Shown here: piece after piece, positions 22,141-33,440 of the stretch
Layout of the letters: each line of letters begins with the position of its first letter
How positions within the stretch are numbered: the stretch's first letter is position 1
Assembly (NCBI GenBank): GCA_019009955.1
Contig: CM032231.1
Location: 104,731,501-104,795,500, forward strand
Origin: Riptortus pedestris
Taxonomy: Eukaryota > Arthropoda > Insecta > Hemiptera > Alydidae
DNA: 64,000 bases
Direction: 5' to 3'
Program-made: the position numbers and the translations under genes
The notes under the pieces: generated by a model
Databases searched by the model: none
The model's input: only the letters and a program-made list of their open reading frames with translations
Told to the model about the DNA's origin: nothing

Positions 22141-23239
22141 CCGTATTAGTCCCCCGATCTGAATGGAACTCTCATCATCCCTTTGGATTCCCTACCTTGA
22201 GAAGTAAACGTTCAACAAGGCCGTGGACCTGACTCGACAAATGGAGATGTCCCAGAAATAGTTCTGACATTGGACGTGCCAGCCCGCTCTGCGTCTTTCC
22301 GGGAATAGAAAATACTAATAATATAATACGGTCGTAGTGAACCGGATTCACAAGATAAGCTAATGGCCTTGGCCTCCTTATGTCGAAACACACATTAATG
22401 TGTTAATAGGGAAAACACATTAAAATAAATAAAGCTAATGAGAGATAGGGGAAAAATAACAAAGACACGAAAAATACTTGGATGATAAGAGATAAAAAAA
22501 AAGCAAAAAGCAGTACATGTTCACATATTCCAAGTTCTAAGCAGATTTTCTGCTGAGTTTTGGAATGAAAAGTTGATAAGCCTAATAAACAGGACTTGAA
22601 AATTCGTGCTGGGCATGAGATGCTTAGAGATACAAGTTACCATAAGTGGAGCGTGTGAGTGTATCGAGATTATCGCAGTTACTTTCATATAAATAACTGA
22701 AACAGAGAATATTATGTAGAATAAAGATTGTAGTACATCGAATTATATACGCTGCTAAGTGAATAACGGTAAAATACATAATTCTCTATTTTCCTAATTT
22801 GTTAAAGCTTTTCCTGGGCTGATATTGGCTACATGAGCAAGTGACTCCTTTAATTTTTGAGTTATAAAAAAAAATGTTATAAACAATTGTTGAACATCTA
22901 TTTCCAGGAAGGTTTTTCAAACAAATTCACAATAATTTAGAATTCTTATAAAGGAAGAATTTGATTTGTAGCTACAAGAAACGCTTAAACATCAACTTTG
23001 ATAACGCCACGTTTTTCAAAAATCACGCCATGAATACATAGGTCCTCTCTTTGATGGAAATCTACTCAAAAAATGATTGACAGCAAAAAAGAGTGTTTTC
23101 ATTTCTTAAGTTTTCTACATTTAGTCAAATTAGTTCTCTGGGTGGGTTTTCTGAATGTGACAGAACAGTTCTTATTTAGGAAATATTAAGATTAGAAATA
23201 TTCATTTATTGGAATATTGAAGCATATATATATATATAT
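22141..23239. other. Intergenic DNA after the 105-bp array
   Basis: The stretch 22141-22330 is slightly richer in G and C (GGCCGTGGACCTGACTCG, CGTGCCAGCCCGCTCTGCG) and has no other copy in the window. The rest is AT-rich. No gene is supported on either strand. Confidence 0.5.
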
Positions 23240-23469
23240 ATAATTATTATTATTATTATTTATTGACGTATACTTTTTAATACTATGACAAATAAGGTTT
23301 ATCCACTCGTTACCATAATTTTCTAGCCTTGGAGGGCTAAGGATTTTATTTAATGAGTCCGTCACTAAATAAATTTCTATTACCCTGGCGGGAATTGAAC
23401 TCGCCACTCTAGGTTTACCACGTTTGACTAAGCCCAACGCTTTACCTCACCTGAATAACATGAGCCCCC
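23240..23469 (-). mobile_element. tRNA-derived SINE, family S1 (copy 1)
   Basis: Read on the minus strand, it starts at a GGGGGCTCATG-like head. It contains a Pol III B-box-like GAGTTCAATTCCC, TTTATTTAGTGACGG and AAATCCTTAGCCC blocks, and ends in a TAA-rich tail (23242-23262). Same order as the other S1 copies. Confidence 0.75.
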
Positions 23470-23607
23470 AAAAATATGAGTCTCAAATTAAAAATGTCTC
23501 ATAAACCCATGTCTTAATCAGATTCTTTTAATCCAGAAAAACATAAATCCTGACAGCATCGATTAGAATGCTTACTGACTGGTTTTTCTGAAGGATAGGA
23601 CAGTCTG

Positions 23608-23816
23608 AGGGAAAACAGGCTAGCAATGTGAGTGAAAGCGTTCCTTAATGTCACATGGTAAACCTGGAGTGGTGAATTCGATTCCCACATGGACAATAGG
23701 AATTTATTCAGGAACGAAGACATCGATTAAAATCCTCGCTGACCTGTGGATAACCTGTCCCAATTACCCATAGTAGCAAAAAGTGGACATTAATAAAGAA
23801 TAATAGTAATAATAAC
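23608..23816 (+). mobile_element. tRNA-derived SINE, family S1 (copy 2)
   Basis: GGCTAGCAATGTGAG, CACATGGTAAACCTGGAGTG, B-box-like GAATTCGATTCCC, AGGAATTTATT and ACCTGTCCCAATTACCCATA occur in S1 order, with a poly(TAA)-like end. Diverged. Confidence 0.7.
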
Positions 23817-24317
23817 TGTATGAGCTAGACCTGTAAAACATCTTCATGTCTTCGTTATCGAGTGAAAAATACTTATCTTCCAGGATGTGGTGCGAAACGG
23901 ATTTTATATTATATTTAATTTAATACCAGTTTAGTATAAAAGCAAAACTGTATGAAAAATAATACGAAATTTGTGCACGATTGAAAAGTCGTTATATTCA
24001 AATTCTGAATAATCACCCCCCCCCCCTCTTCCTCACCCCAAAGAACAAATGCTTTTTAGCTCAATACAATTATGACGTTTTAGTGGCTGTGAAATTTTAA
24101 AAATTTTAATAAATGTTTCCAATAGGGACATATAGCAGTCTTTGTGACTCATATCTACTTGTGGTCTTTTTCCAATTAAAATATACTTTTTTTATGAAAG
24201 TCATTTTTATAAAACAAAACAGAGATCTTTATAAACAAAACATGTTCCTAACCTCGTCACAACCCCTCTCCCTTCAAAGGGTAATGCAAGTTTAGGGAAA
24301 GTAATATTGATAAAGTG

Positions 24318-24650
24318 GGGGTCCCGATGACCGAGCGAGTTAAAGCGTGTTTACATCTACACCACAGCCCTCACTGTGGGTAAAAATAGGCACAGGTTCG
24401 ATCCCCACCAGATCTACTTGAGCGCACTAATGGAATAGTTGGAGTTGCGTGAGTAAATCCCCCTGACTAGAGAGACTTGGACTCACCTGGGACTCCCGCC
24501 AGTCTGCTGGAAATATCTCATTCCAGGTCCTCCCTTCTACGTAAAAGGGGGTTGACCTTTTAGCTGGCCACTCATTGCTCAAACATCGATCACGAATGAT
24601 CCACTCGGGGGTAAGGGGTAAAACTCTCTAACTCTATAATTCCAACCGTA
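24318..24650 (+). mobile_element. SINE with a Ser/Leu-tRNA-like head
   Basis: The head GTCCCGATGACCGAGCGAGT resembles the A-box side of a tRNA-Ser/Leu type gene. After a long spacer comes GGTTCGATCCCC, a perfect B box. The body continues to a short poly(A) tail (24651-24660) that abuts an F1 end. The sequence cannot fold as a full tRNA, so a SINE is more likely than a functional tRNA gene. Confidence 0.65.
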
Positions 24651-24654
24651 AAAA

Positions 24655-25074
24655 AAAAAGTCCGTCTTGCAGGGGCTGCGTTAACTAAGCATATTTTCCA
24701 CGTGCGTCATGTATTTGCATTTATCTCAAAATATAAAAGTTCAATGAAAACAATATATGGTATTTGTGCTTCAAATAAAGTGCTTCATAATATAACAGCT
24801 TTTTGTTAATATGACATGAATAGGAGTGAGGGTTTACTGATGGTCGAAAACTAAATAATGCAAATATCTCTGTTAATAATCAAGATAATGAAAATACGCA
24901 TTTAAAAACATTTGTAGAGCATTAAATTTGCAAAAATGTTGGCCCTATTTACATTTTCGATCCGTCGAATAATAACGGAGATATTTAGCATTTTCAAAAT
25001 TCCCCTTCTAAACTCCCCCTCCCACTGGTCCAATTTCTGCCATTAAGAACTTGATCTTCATTTTTACATAAAAC

Positions 25075-25132
<58 letters not shown>

Positions 25133-25257
25133 TTGAACGGACCTCATTTTTGTCATCTTCTAGGTAGGATCGATGGACAGTTGAAGACATTTTTCGTAAA
25201 TCGCGTCACGACTTGACCTCAATAGCTGAATTCCCAGGGAAATCGGCTAAAATAGAA
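24655..25257 (-). repeat. F1 repeat copy, minus strand
   Basis: Tail first: AAAGTCCGTCTTGCAGGGGC, a CTAAGCATATTTTCC block, the body, (TA)n at 25076-25128, then the head TAGCTGAATTCCCAGGGAAA. Confidence 0.8.
25076..25128. repeat. (TA)n microsatellite inside F1
   Basis: About 53 bp of TA. Confidence 0.9.
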
Positions 25258-25882
25258 CAAAGAGCTCAGTAGAAGGGAACTATCAGTGTACTGAACACAG
25301 GTCATAATCTCTGTTCCAATGCATCGAAAAATGTCGTGAAACGTAATTTATAGACAGACCTTTTTATAATAAATGAAAAACGTCCTATACAATTATTTTC
25401 TTCGCTCTAATAGGTAAGGACAAAATTATATTTTCTTTATTAACGTCATTTTATTTCTCTTCCCCCCCCCCCACCCTCTAAGCAACGTAAATCAAAGTAG
25501 AGGGAGGGGGCACAACTAGGTGGACACGAAACATGAAATTTCAAAATTAGTTTTAGAGTTATGTGAGATTCGCAGGCAAACGGCAATTCAAACTGGATTA
25601 AGTGAAAAAAGAACTACATTTTGTTGAAATCTGGAATCCCAAAAATTTTAGAGCTATTGCTTCATTCCCTTTGTAATAAAAAAGTGAAAGTGTAAGAGAG
25701 TGGGTCATAAAAGAATCCAAGTGATTAAGAAAGAAATAAGGTTAAGTTATAGTATGAATATTGTTTAATAATTTATAAGAGTACTGAGATATTTAAGTCA
25801 CACAAAACTAAAATACATTAAGCCTGTGCATTCGTGAATAATTTAAAATATTTCAACCAATGGCTCATTTAGAAAAATAAAT

Positions 25883-25947
<65 letters not shown>

Positions 25948-26989
25948 GAATGCAATGAAAGTCTACTTGGTCAGAAAACATATATTCGAAGCATATAAGC
26001 ATTTATATTGTGAGATGAAGGTGCATTGTCCGTTAGTAGCGGAGATATAAATAGTTGTCAACCAGTATTGGCGCAAGAACAAGGTCAATCTAACAAACAT
26101 GCTTCCTCATAACTACGCGTACTTTTCCTTCATCCTTTCCTATAACACAAACAGGGTTAACCTTAAATTACGAAAATAGAAATGTTAGGCTATTCTGTCG
26201 TATATCTATCCATGACAATTCTTTTAATATAACTTGGATGACACGGTCACCTTCATCTGTTTAGATAAATTTCGAAGGTTCGACTGAAATTCTATTTAAA
26301 TTCGGCGGGGTTGCATTTTTTCATCACTCTGTCTGTCTGTCCACCCGTTTGTTACTCATCAACTTAAAAACGGCTCGGAAAGCCTATGGAAATCTATATT
26401 TAAACAATTGAGCCATCATTCAAAACTGCCATGAGCCTATAAACAAGCACAACCATCTGAAATAACCGATTGTAAAATCGGAGAAATTTAGTGAATTACG
26501 CTGCCTCATTCTGTTGGAGTTTATACCATCTCTGTGAATCCTAAGAGAACTATTTCCGTTCAATGGAGTGGGTGATGGAACCTACAACCTGATGATACAG
26601 ATGGATAGAGGAGTTTGAAGAATCGAAAATCAAAATAGAGTATGGTGAGAGAATAGGATCAATAACTTTATGAAGGTGGAGATTCTCAAGGAGCTTTAAT
26701 AGTGTATTACTTAAAAAATAAATATTTGAAACCGCATTAGGACTGAAAGGAGTTGGAGGGGGCAGTATTGGAAGAGGAATGCCAAGTTTATTGGATACTA
26801 GGGAGTAGTGTTATGGGTCGTTTTCAAGAGGTTGGAACGCTTCAGCCAAGTGAAGTGCAAATGTGCTAGCAATATTTTTTGTTTTTTATTAAGATATTAC
26901 AGTCTGCATTTAAATGCATTTGGTAATGTGTGATATGTGCAATAGTCCTCCATCACTCCTGACAGAAGCTACACCCCTTCACCACAATG
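25258..26989. other. Intergenic DNA with a second long (TA)n
   Basis: It contains a C-run near 25462 and a (TA)n tract with a single TGTA break at 25882-25945. No supported gene. The TA tract has no F1 or F2 flank. Confidence 0.5.
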
Positions 26990-27612
26990 CAGCTTCTCCC
27001 TGCCTGGCAAGGAAGTCAAGAGCTAAGGAGGAATGGCACTTGATAAGAAAATAGCCACTGCTATCACTTCACTTTACACTTCTATAGGAGATCTCTGGGC
27101 CATTGTCTCTTGAGGCACCGTGGATGGGAATATGGATGAGTGGTTCTGGAAAGGGCTAGGACTTCTGGTTTAGGATGATTGGATAGCCTGCCGAGGAATT
27201 TTCAGAATCTCATGCAAATTAAGTCCTTTACAAATGGGATATTAAGATCTTTATGGAGGGTGTGGCTTGTAACATAATATAGAGCATCTACTATGGTGCG
27301 CAGGACTTTGGATTGGAAGGTCTGGATGCGTCTGATGTTCGAAGGTTTTGCTGTACCCCACACTTCTATTGCGTATGTCCATATTGGTTTTAGTAGTAGC
27401 TTGTATATTGTTAGTTTGTTTTCTGTAGACAAGTGAGATCTTCTATTTAGCAGTCCGAATACCTTTCCGAAACGTCTGTAAAGTTCTTGTCTTTTAATTA
27501 TTGTGTGGGATTTCCAAGTAAGTTTAGTCTCCAAATGTAGTCGAAGGAAGCGTACACAATCGGTTGGTGGTAAAGGAATATTGTTGAAATGATCAGGAGG
27601 ACAGGAATTTCG
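26990..27612 (-). pseudogene. Jockey-like LINE reverse-transcriptase C-terminal fragment
   Basis: The minus-strand frame (27660 down to 27202) carries the thumb and post-RT region of Jockey-clade elements: HLETKLTWKSH, NRRSHLSTENKL, LLKPIWTYAIEVWGTA, FQSKVLRTIV, YYVTSHTLHKDL. After a frame change it continues as LSNHPKPEV and CLKRQWPRDLL, the usual end. The catalytic core is missing (5' truncation). Its truncated end abuts an F1 head fragment. Confidence 0.8.
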
Positions 27613-27628
27613 CCGGAGGGAAAAAGTG

Positions 27629-27775
27629 ATATAATTTTGAACGGACCTCATATTCGTCATCTTCTGTGTTGGATCGATGGATATTTGATGACATTTTTAG
27701 AAAACTGCGTTATGACTACAACCTCAATAACAGGCTTCCCTTAAGTGAAATCTACTAAAACCTATGTCGTTTTTT
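27629..27775 (-). repeat. F1 head fragment, minus strand
   Basis: ATTTTGAACGGACCTCAT, GTTGGATCGATGG and GGCTTCCCTTAAGTGAAATC match the F1 head in reverse orientation. Confidence 0.75.
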
Positions 27776-29690
27776 TAGATGTGTTTAGATAAAGAGTGGT
27801 ATGTCAACATCTTTTATTCGAATAATGTTGTTAGTTCTTTGTACCAGAAGTCTGTTGGAGTTCCAAAGGGATATCGAGTATATCGATTTATGAAATTTTT
27901 TGCCGACATAAGCTTCGTTATACTTTTCTACAATTAACAAGAGTGCGAGTTTATTTGGAATAAAATTACTTAAATTACTACGGGAAACCATTTTTACGAC
28001 ATTCTTACAACTTTAGTCACCGCCTCATACTTCACAGATATCCACTAACAACGACTTTCTATAGGGACAACGACTAATGTTCAACACGAAGCCTACGAGA
28101 ATACGAAATCGTCTATGGGCCATTTCCTTTCTGTTCGAGATACTGTTGCACTCAGGGACAAACTTGCACTGGCACAGAGCCGGGATGGATTCCAGTGACT
28201 ATGGCAGAGAGCACAATCACCACCATTCACATTTACCTTGCGGCCTTTGCTAAATATTCTCATAATTACCATATTCAAATTAGAAATGATCTTAAATACA
28301 AAATAGTTTTGCTTCAAACATGTAATTTAAATGCACAATAAATAAAATACCTAGGACAGGATAATCCATTATTAAGAGTGTTGCAGGTACTTCTATGAGC
28401 AATAATATAGTTGCGGTTGGCAACGGAATTCGTATTCTAAAACAATACCAAAACTCTTTCTATGTATCCATAATAAATTAACTAACAAGTGATAAAAAGA
28501 AGACGGTACGTTTGTTAGCACTCAACATATGTGCGATTGGCATCCGTGGGCCACGGACCGTGCTGTAGTAATCAGTATGTGTATTTAAAAAGTACTTGAT
28601 GGGTCTGCTCCGAAAATTAATCTGATTTCCCCCTCCTGCAATTATACGCTGATGATGTTATCTCAAATTCGATTCTTTATTTCTCCATTAATGAGAAACC
28701 AATGTAAAAATGACTTGAACTTCAAGTAAGATATGAGATGATTATTTATACAATCCCTGCAAGCGAAAATCGCATGAATGGAAGAGGAGGGGGAGGGGGT
28801 GTAATGAAGCCTGAAAAATACAAATATCCCGGGAATGTTTTATTGCCACAACCCCTCCAGGTTCTTTGAAAAGATTACGTCGGTTTTAATCTTGAATTAA
28901 GTCGTTTCATGATATATTGGCTGATTCCTTAAGTAAAATGATAAGGAGTTGGAGTTAATTCAAAAACTAAAAACCCACAAATATCTTTGTTAATATTTGT
29001 GTTAGAATAAAAACGTTTAGAACGACTTTCGTAGAATATTAAAGCTACAACATGAATGGTTATATTAAATTCATGGTACATTTTGGGTTCAGTACAATAG
29101 GATTTCTTACCCTTTCGCTTCGTGTTATAATTCTTTTATTGTATGTACTCTTGAGCATTTCTTGTATTTCGTATTGTGCAGTATCAAATATAATAAGTTC
29201 GTTGTTCATATATATTCTGCTGAATTGGGTACAAAGAAAATGGATGTGAGGTTTAACTCAATGATACATGCAGTGGTGATGGACTTCGGATTTTTCGACT
29301 TGACGGAATTACAAAATGGGAGAACTAATTTCTGTTTCTAAGAAAATACAACAACAAAGAGAGTTGAGTTCATTCAGCTAAGTGAAAAAAAAAATAAAAA
29401 TAAAATAAAAACGATAAGCAAGAACTTATTCAGCCTTTCAGCAAACCGCACTTCTAATTATGCAATTTAACCTATTATATCGTTAAACATCTAACGTCCA
29501 GTATAAATTTGGAATTTTCTTTACTCCAAATTTTCCAGTTTTCCTTTACTCCAGTTTCTATTAAACTGTTACAAAGAGAGAAATATATACTAGAATATCC
29601 GTTGTCGTCATCCATGTCATTCCAAATCGTGGTAAATCAGCATGGTTTACACAGAGAAGTGTAGGGTGATTGGTTTGTTAAGAATTACTG
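27776..29690. other. Intergenic DNA, nothing recognised
   Basis: Short open frames (for example 29052-29249) are hydrophobic by AT-richness and have no splice or family context. A G-rich patch near 28775-28800 recalls F1 but is too short to assign. Confidence 0.5.
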
Positions 29691-30532
29691 CGAAAATACA
29701 ATTAGTCATAAATATAATATGATTTTCGGAAAAAAATCATAAAATAAAATAACTGTTAGGAAAAACCACTAATTTTTGTTTGTTGACAAAAATCACTAAA
29801 TAAAACGATTCTTTGAAAAAAAGTCGTTAAATAAAATTATTTTTTTTCTTAAAAAATTATAAAATAAAATAATATATTGAAAAAAAATGAAATAAAATGA
29901 TTTTTGAAAAAAAAAAAATCGTTAAATACAATTATTTTTTGGGAAAACAAAATCACTATATATATTGTATATATATATATTTTAAAAAAAGGCGTTCAAA
30001 AATATGATTGTTTTTTTTTGGGGGGGGGAATAGTTAAATAAAATGATATTTTTGGAAACAAATTGTAGAATAAATTGATTTTTTTTTTTGGAAAAAAAAT
30101 CGTTATATAAATTGTTTGTTTTTTTGTCCAAAAATCATAAAATAAAATGATGAATTAAAATGATATCTCCCAAAAAAAAAATTAAGTAATATGATAATTG
30201 GGAAAAATCTTAAATTAAAATGTTTTTTAGAAATAAAATCATTAAATAAAACAGTTTTAGGGGGAAATCGTTATATAAAATGATTTGTTGGTAAAATCAT
30301 TAAATAAAATGATTTGGAGGAAAATCATTAAATAAAATGATTTGGAGGAAAATCATTAAATAAAATGATTTGGAGGAAAATCATTAAATAAAATGATTTC
30401 TAGGAATAATCATTAAAGGAAATGATTTAGAGAAATAAATCTCAATATTTCAACTCAATCAAAAGAGAATATATCTGGCAAGTTCTCGGAGAAAGTGGAG
30501 TTGACTCCCTTTATATAGCCATAATAAAAGAA

Positions 30533-31372
30533 ATGTACCAAGACTCAGTGGGATTCGTGTCTTTAGATAAAAGAGGCCGTACTTTCAAAATTGGCAGAGG
30601 TGTAAGACAAGGATGCCCTCTATCTCCAATCCTATTCAACTGCGTCCTGGACAAAATTTTCAGTGAATTGAACTGGACAGAGTTAGGCCTAGTGATCAAC
30701 GGTAGCTTCCTCAACAATCTCCGCTTCGCAGATGACTTATGCCTGATTGTGGATAAGATAATATAGCAGACCTACTAAAAATGCTAACAGAACTTATGAA
30801 GGTTAGCACAAAATATGGCCTGAGAGTTAACCACCAAAAAACCTGTATTATGACAAACGTGGAAAAACCAGCAGTTGTAATTGAAGGGAAGGAATTTGAG
30901 TATGTAAAGGGATACATCTACCTCGGACAGTGTGTGTCTTTTAAAGAAAGAATGGAAAACAAGCTTCAGAGAAGAATCAAAATAGGATCGTCTAAGAACT
31001 GGTCACTTAAGAAGATCTTCAAAGGCTCGCTCAGTGACAAGTTGAAAAGCAAGATGCTGAGCATGTGTGTTTATCTTTCCATACTCTACGGAGCCCAGAC
31101 CTGGGCGCTTACAGTCAGAGCAGATTCCAAGCTGAGCTCGACACAGATGGCTATGCTCAGGAGTATACTAGGAGTTAAAAAGAGGGACAGGAAGAGAAAC
31201 GTGGATATTTTTAAAAAAGTGCCGGTGAAGAACCACAGAGTTGAAGCACACCGATTGAAGTGGGGCCGGGCAGGTCATCTGGCTAGAATGAATGACAAGC
31301 GATGGGCGAAGGTCTGCACAGAATGGATCCCAAGGGACATGGTCAGGAATAGAGGAAGACAGTGCCTGCGAT

Positions 31373-31420
<48 letters not shown>

Positions 31421-31560
31421 CTAAGGTTGTGGGTGACCCGGTATCTGGCGGTACCGGGTAACTGAGATGGAGGGACGAGCTTACTACAGTTGTTGGCAAC
31501 AATTGGTGGAGAGTGGCGAGAGATCGAGAATGGTGGAAGAGGAGGATCGGAAAACAATGA
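30533..31560 (+). pseudogene. LINE reverse transcriptase, C-terminal part, disrupted
   Basis: The first frame (30533-30766) has GVRQGCPLSPILFN and LRFADDLCLI, the fingers/palm motifs with the catalytic FADD box intact. After a stop and frame change at about 30765 the second frame continues: GLRVNHQKTCIM, YLGQCVSF, ILYGAQTWAL, LRSILGVKKRDR, HRLKWGRAGHLARM. A 45-nt T run then breaks the frame. Beyond it, NNWWRVARDREWWKRRIGKQ followed by a stop is the expected C-terminus. The motif set fits RTE-type LINEs. It is inactive because of 5' truncation, a stop and the T run. Confidence 0.8.
31376..31420. repeat. 45-nt T homopolymer inside the LINE frame
   Basis: A pure T run splits the C-terminal LINE frame. 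It is either a homopolymer expansion or assembly error, or an inserted poly(A) on the other strand. Confidence 0.9.
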
Positions 31561-32161
31561 CAATTAGGATGGACTCCTTATTATACCTCCTAAGGGAGAG
31601 GCTTTTATCATGGAAAAGGATGCCAATAAAGCTTATTATTGTTATTATTATAATCTCAATATAAAATGATTTGGGGCAAAAATCACTAAATAAAATGATG
31701 TTTTTTCCTTTTGTGACAAAAACCACTAAGTAATTTTTTTTTGTGATAAAAATCATTAAATAAAATGATTCTTTCTGAAAAATCGTTAAATAAATTGTTT
31801 TTTTTCTTCTTAAAAATCATTAAATAAAATAATATTTTGGAAAAAATAAATCATTAAATAAAAAATATATTGGAAAAAAATCGTTAAATAAAATAATTAA
31901 AAAAAAATCGTTAAATACAATGATTTTTTTTTAAATAAATAAATAAATCGTTAAATAAAATGATTTTTTTGAAAAATAAATAAGACGTTAAAAAATATGA
32001 TTTTTTGGGGGAGGAGGTTAGTTAAATAAAATGATATTTTGGAAAACAAATCGTAGAATAAATTGATTTTTATTGGAAAAAAAATTGTTAAATAAATTGT
32101 TTGTTTTTTGTCCAAAAATCATAAAATAAAATGATTTCAGAAAAAAAAAAACACGAATTAA

Positions 32162-32656
32162 AATGATATTTGGCAAAACACATTAAATATTTGGTAATTC
32201 CTGTCCTGTTTTCCACACAGAGTATCCCTCTAACGTGGGAAATATTTGGTAGTTGGGAAAAATGATATTTGGCAAAACACATTAAATATTTGGTAATTCC
32301 TGTCCTGTTTTCCACACAGAGTATCCCTCTAACGTGGGAAATATTTGGTAGTTGGGAAAAATGATATTTGGCAAAACACATTAAATATTTGGTAATTCCT
32401 GTCCTGTTTTCCACACAGAGTATCCCTCTAACGTGGGAAATATTTGGTAGTTGGGAAAAATGATATTTGGCAAAACACATTAAATATTTGGTAATTCCTG
32501 TCCTGTTTTCCACACAGAGTATCCCTCTAACGTGGGAAATATTTGGTAGTTGGGAAAAATGATATTTGGCAAAACACATTAAATATTTGGTAATTCCTGT
32601 CCTGTTTTCCACACAGAGTATCCCTCTAACGTGGGAAATATTTGGTAGTTGGGAAA
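32162..32656. repeat. Five perfect copies of a 99-bp unit
   Basis: GATATTTGGC recurs at 32165, 32264, 32363, 32462 and 32561, each 99 bp apart. The copies appear identical. Being 33 codons long, the unit leaves an open minus-strand frame (32612 to 32088) that repeats 33 residues. This is a by-product of the period. The array sits inside the 28-bp field. Confidence 0.95.
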
Positions 32657-32830
32657 AATCTTAAAATAAATATTTTTTGGTGAAAAAAAAAAAAAAAAAC
32701 ATTAAATAAAATGATTTAGGGAGAAATTGTTATATAAAATAATTTTGTGGAAAATTATTAAATAAAATAATATGGGGGGGGGATCATTAAAGAAAATGAT
32801 TTTGGGCAAAAATCTTGCAATAAAATGTTA

Positions 32831-33440
32831 TTTTTTGCGAAATATCATCATCATAACCGCATTTTCCCCACATGGGAATTTATTCAAAATGCTATTTATG
32901 AATACGACAAATATGCTCCTTTCAGCTGTGTATACAATGCCTATTTAGAGGTGAATATTGTTTGGTATTCAGTGTAAGACTATGAATATAATTGGTGTTT
33001 GACTCTAAACATATTTCCGTGTCCAATTGGGAATCGAGCCCACAGCTCCTAGAGATTAATCCTCGAGTGAAAAGTCCGTTGATTAAAACTCATATGGATT
33101 ACCTGAGCAGATTATGAAAATCGGAAGCATATGCAATAACTTTGCAAGTAATCAATGAAGCATCATTTGAACATAGAGAAAATATTTTGGTTCTTTGGAT
33201 TGTAGATTTAAAGAGCATTGGAACAGCTGACAGTGACGTCATTGAGATGAAAGTGCTAAATGGCAAACATCCAGTGAGGGTAGCTGACATCGACTTGGAG
33301 GGGAAAGTTTTTATTTTATTTAGCTAGATTTTAAATTAAATTGAGTGTTTTTATCTAAATTTACAATTGTTACTATACATTGAACTACCTCAATCAATTC
33401 AGGTCTTGGATTAACATTTCCAAGACTGTAAATTTACACG
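32831..33440. promoter_or_regulatory. Region upstream of Ube4B, with a CRE palindrome
   Basis: The last 600 bp before the Ube4B start codon must include its promoter and 5' UTR unless there is a distal 5' exon. A tRNA-like B-box complement (GGGAATCGAGCCC) near 33030 suggests an old SINE. TGACGTCA, a perfect CRE/ATF palindrome, is at 33234-33241, about 200 bp before the ATG. A 61-codon open stretch at 33142-33327 has no recognised family. Confidence 0.4.

Larger units (their letters stand above)
30438..31662 (+). mobile_element. 5'-truncated LINE inserted in the minisatellite, with target duplication
   Basis: AATCTCAATAT stands at 30438-30448 and again at 31652-31662, flanking the element. 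This 11-bp direct repeat fits a target-site duplication. The 3' end is CCAATAAAGCTTATTATTG with ATT repeats, a LINE-type tail. Only the last third of the polyprotein is present. Confidence 0.85.
29690..32830. repeat. 28-bp minisatellite field with inverted-repeat units
   Basis: The unit AATCATTAAATAAAATGATT plus a short G/A-rich spacer repeats with many length variants. The most regular part (30301-30390) has a period of exactly 28. Each unit holds the 7-bp arms AATCATT and AATGATT. The field is interrupted by a LINE (30449-31651) and by a 99-bp array (32162-32656). Confidence 0.85.

Noticed and set aside
24318..24420. Functional tRNA-Ser/Leu gene
   Set aside because: The B box is good, but the arms do not pair into a cloverleaf, and the sequence continues as a longer element with an A-rich tail.
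29052..29249. Small membrane protein
   Set aside because: Its 65 hydrophobic codons are expected by chance in T-rich DNA, and it has no context.
32088..32612. Minus-strand 174-codon repeat protein
   Set aside because: It is five identical 99-bp units read through; the open frame is a consequence of period and identity.
33142..33327. 61-codon open frame just upstream of Ube4B
   Set aside because: Codon use looks plausible, but there is no known family, and no splice donor that would join it in frame to the Ube4B start. It could be a relic; not called as a gene.
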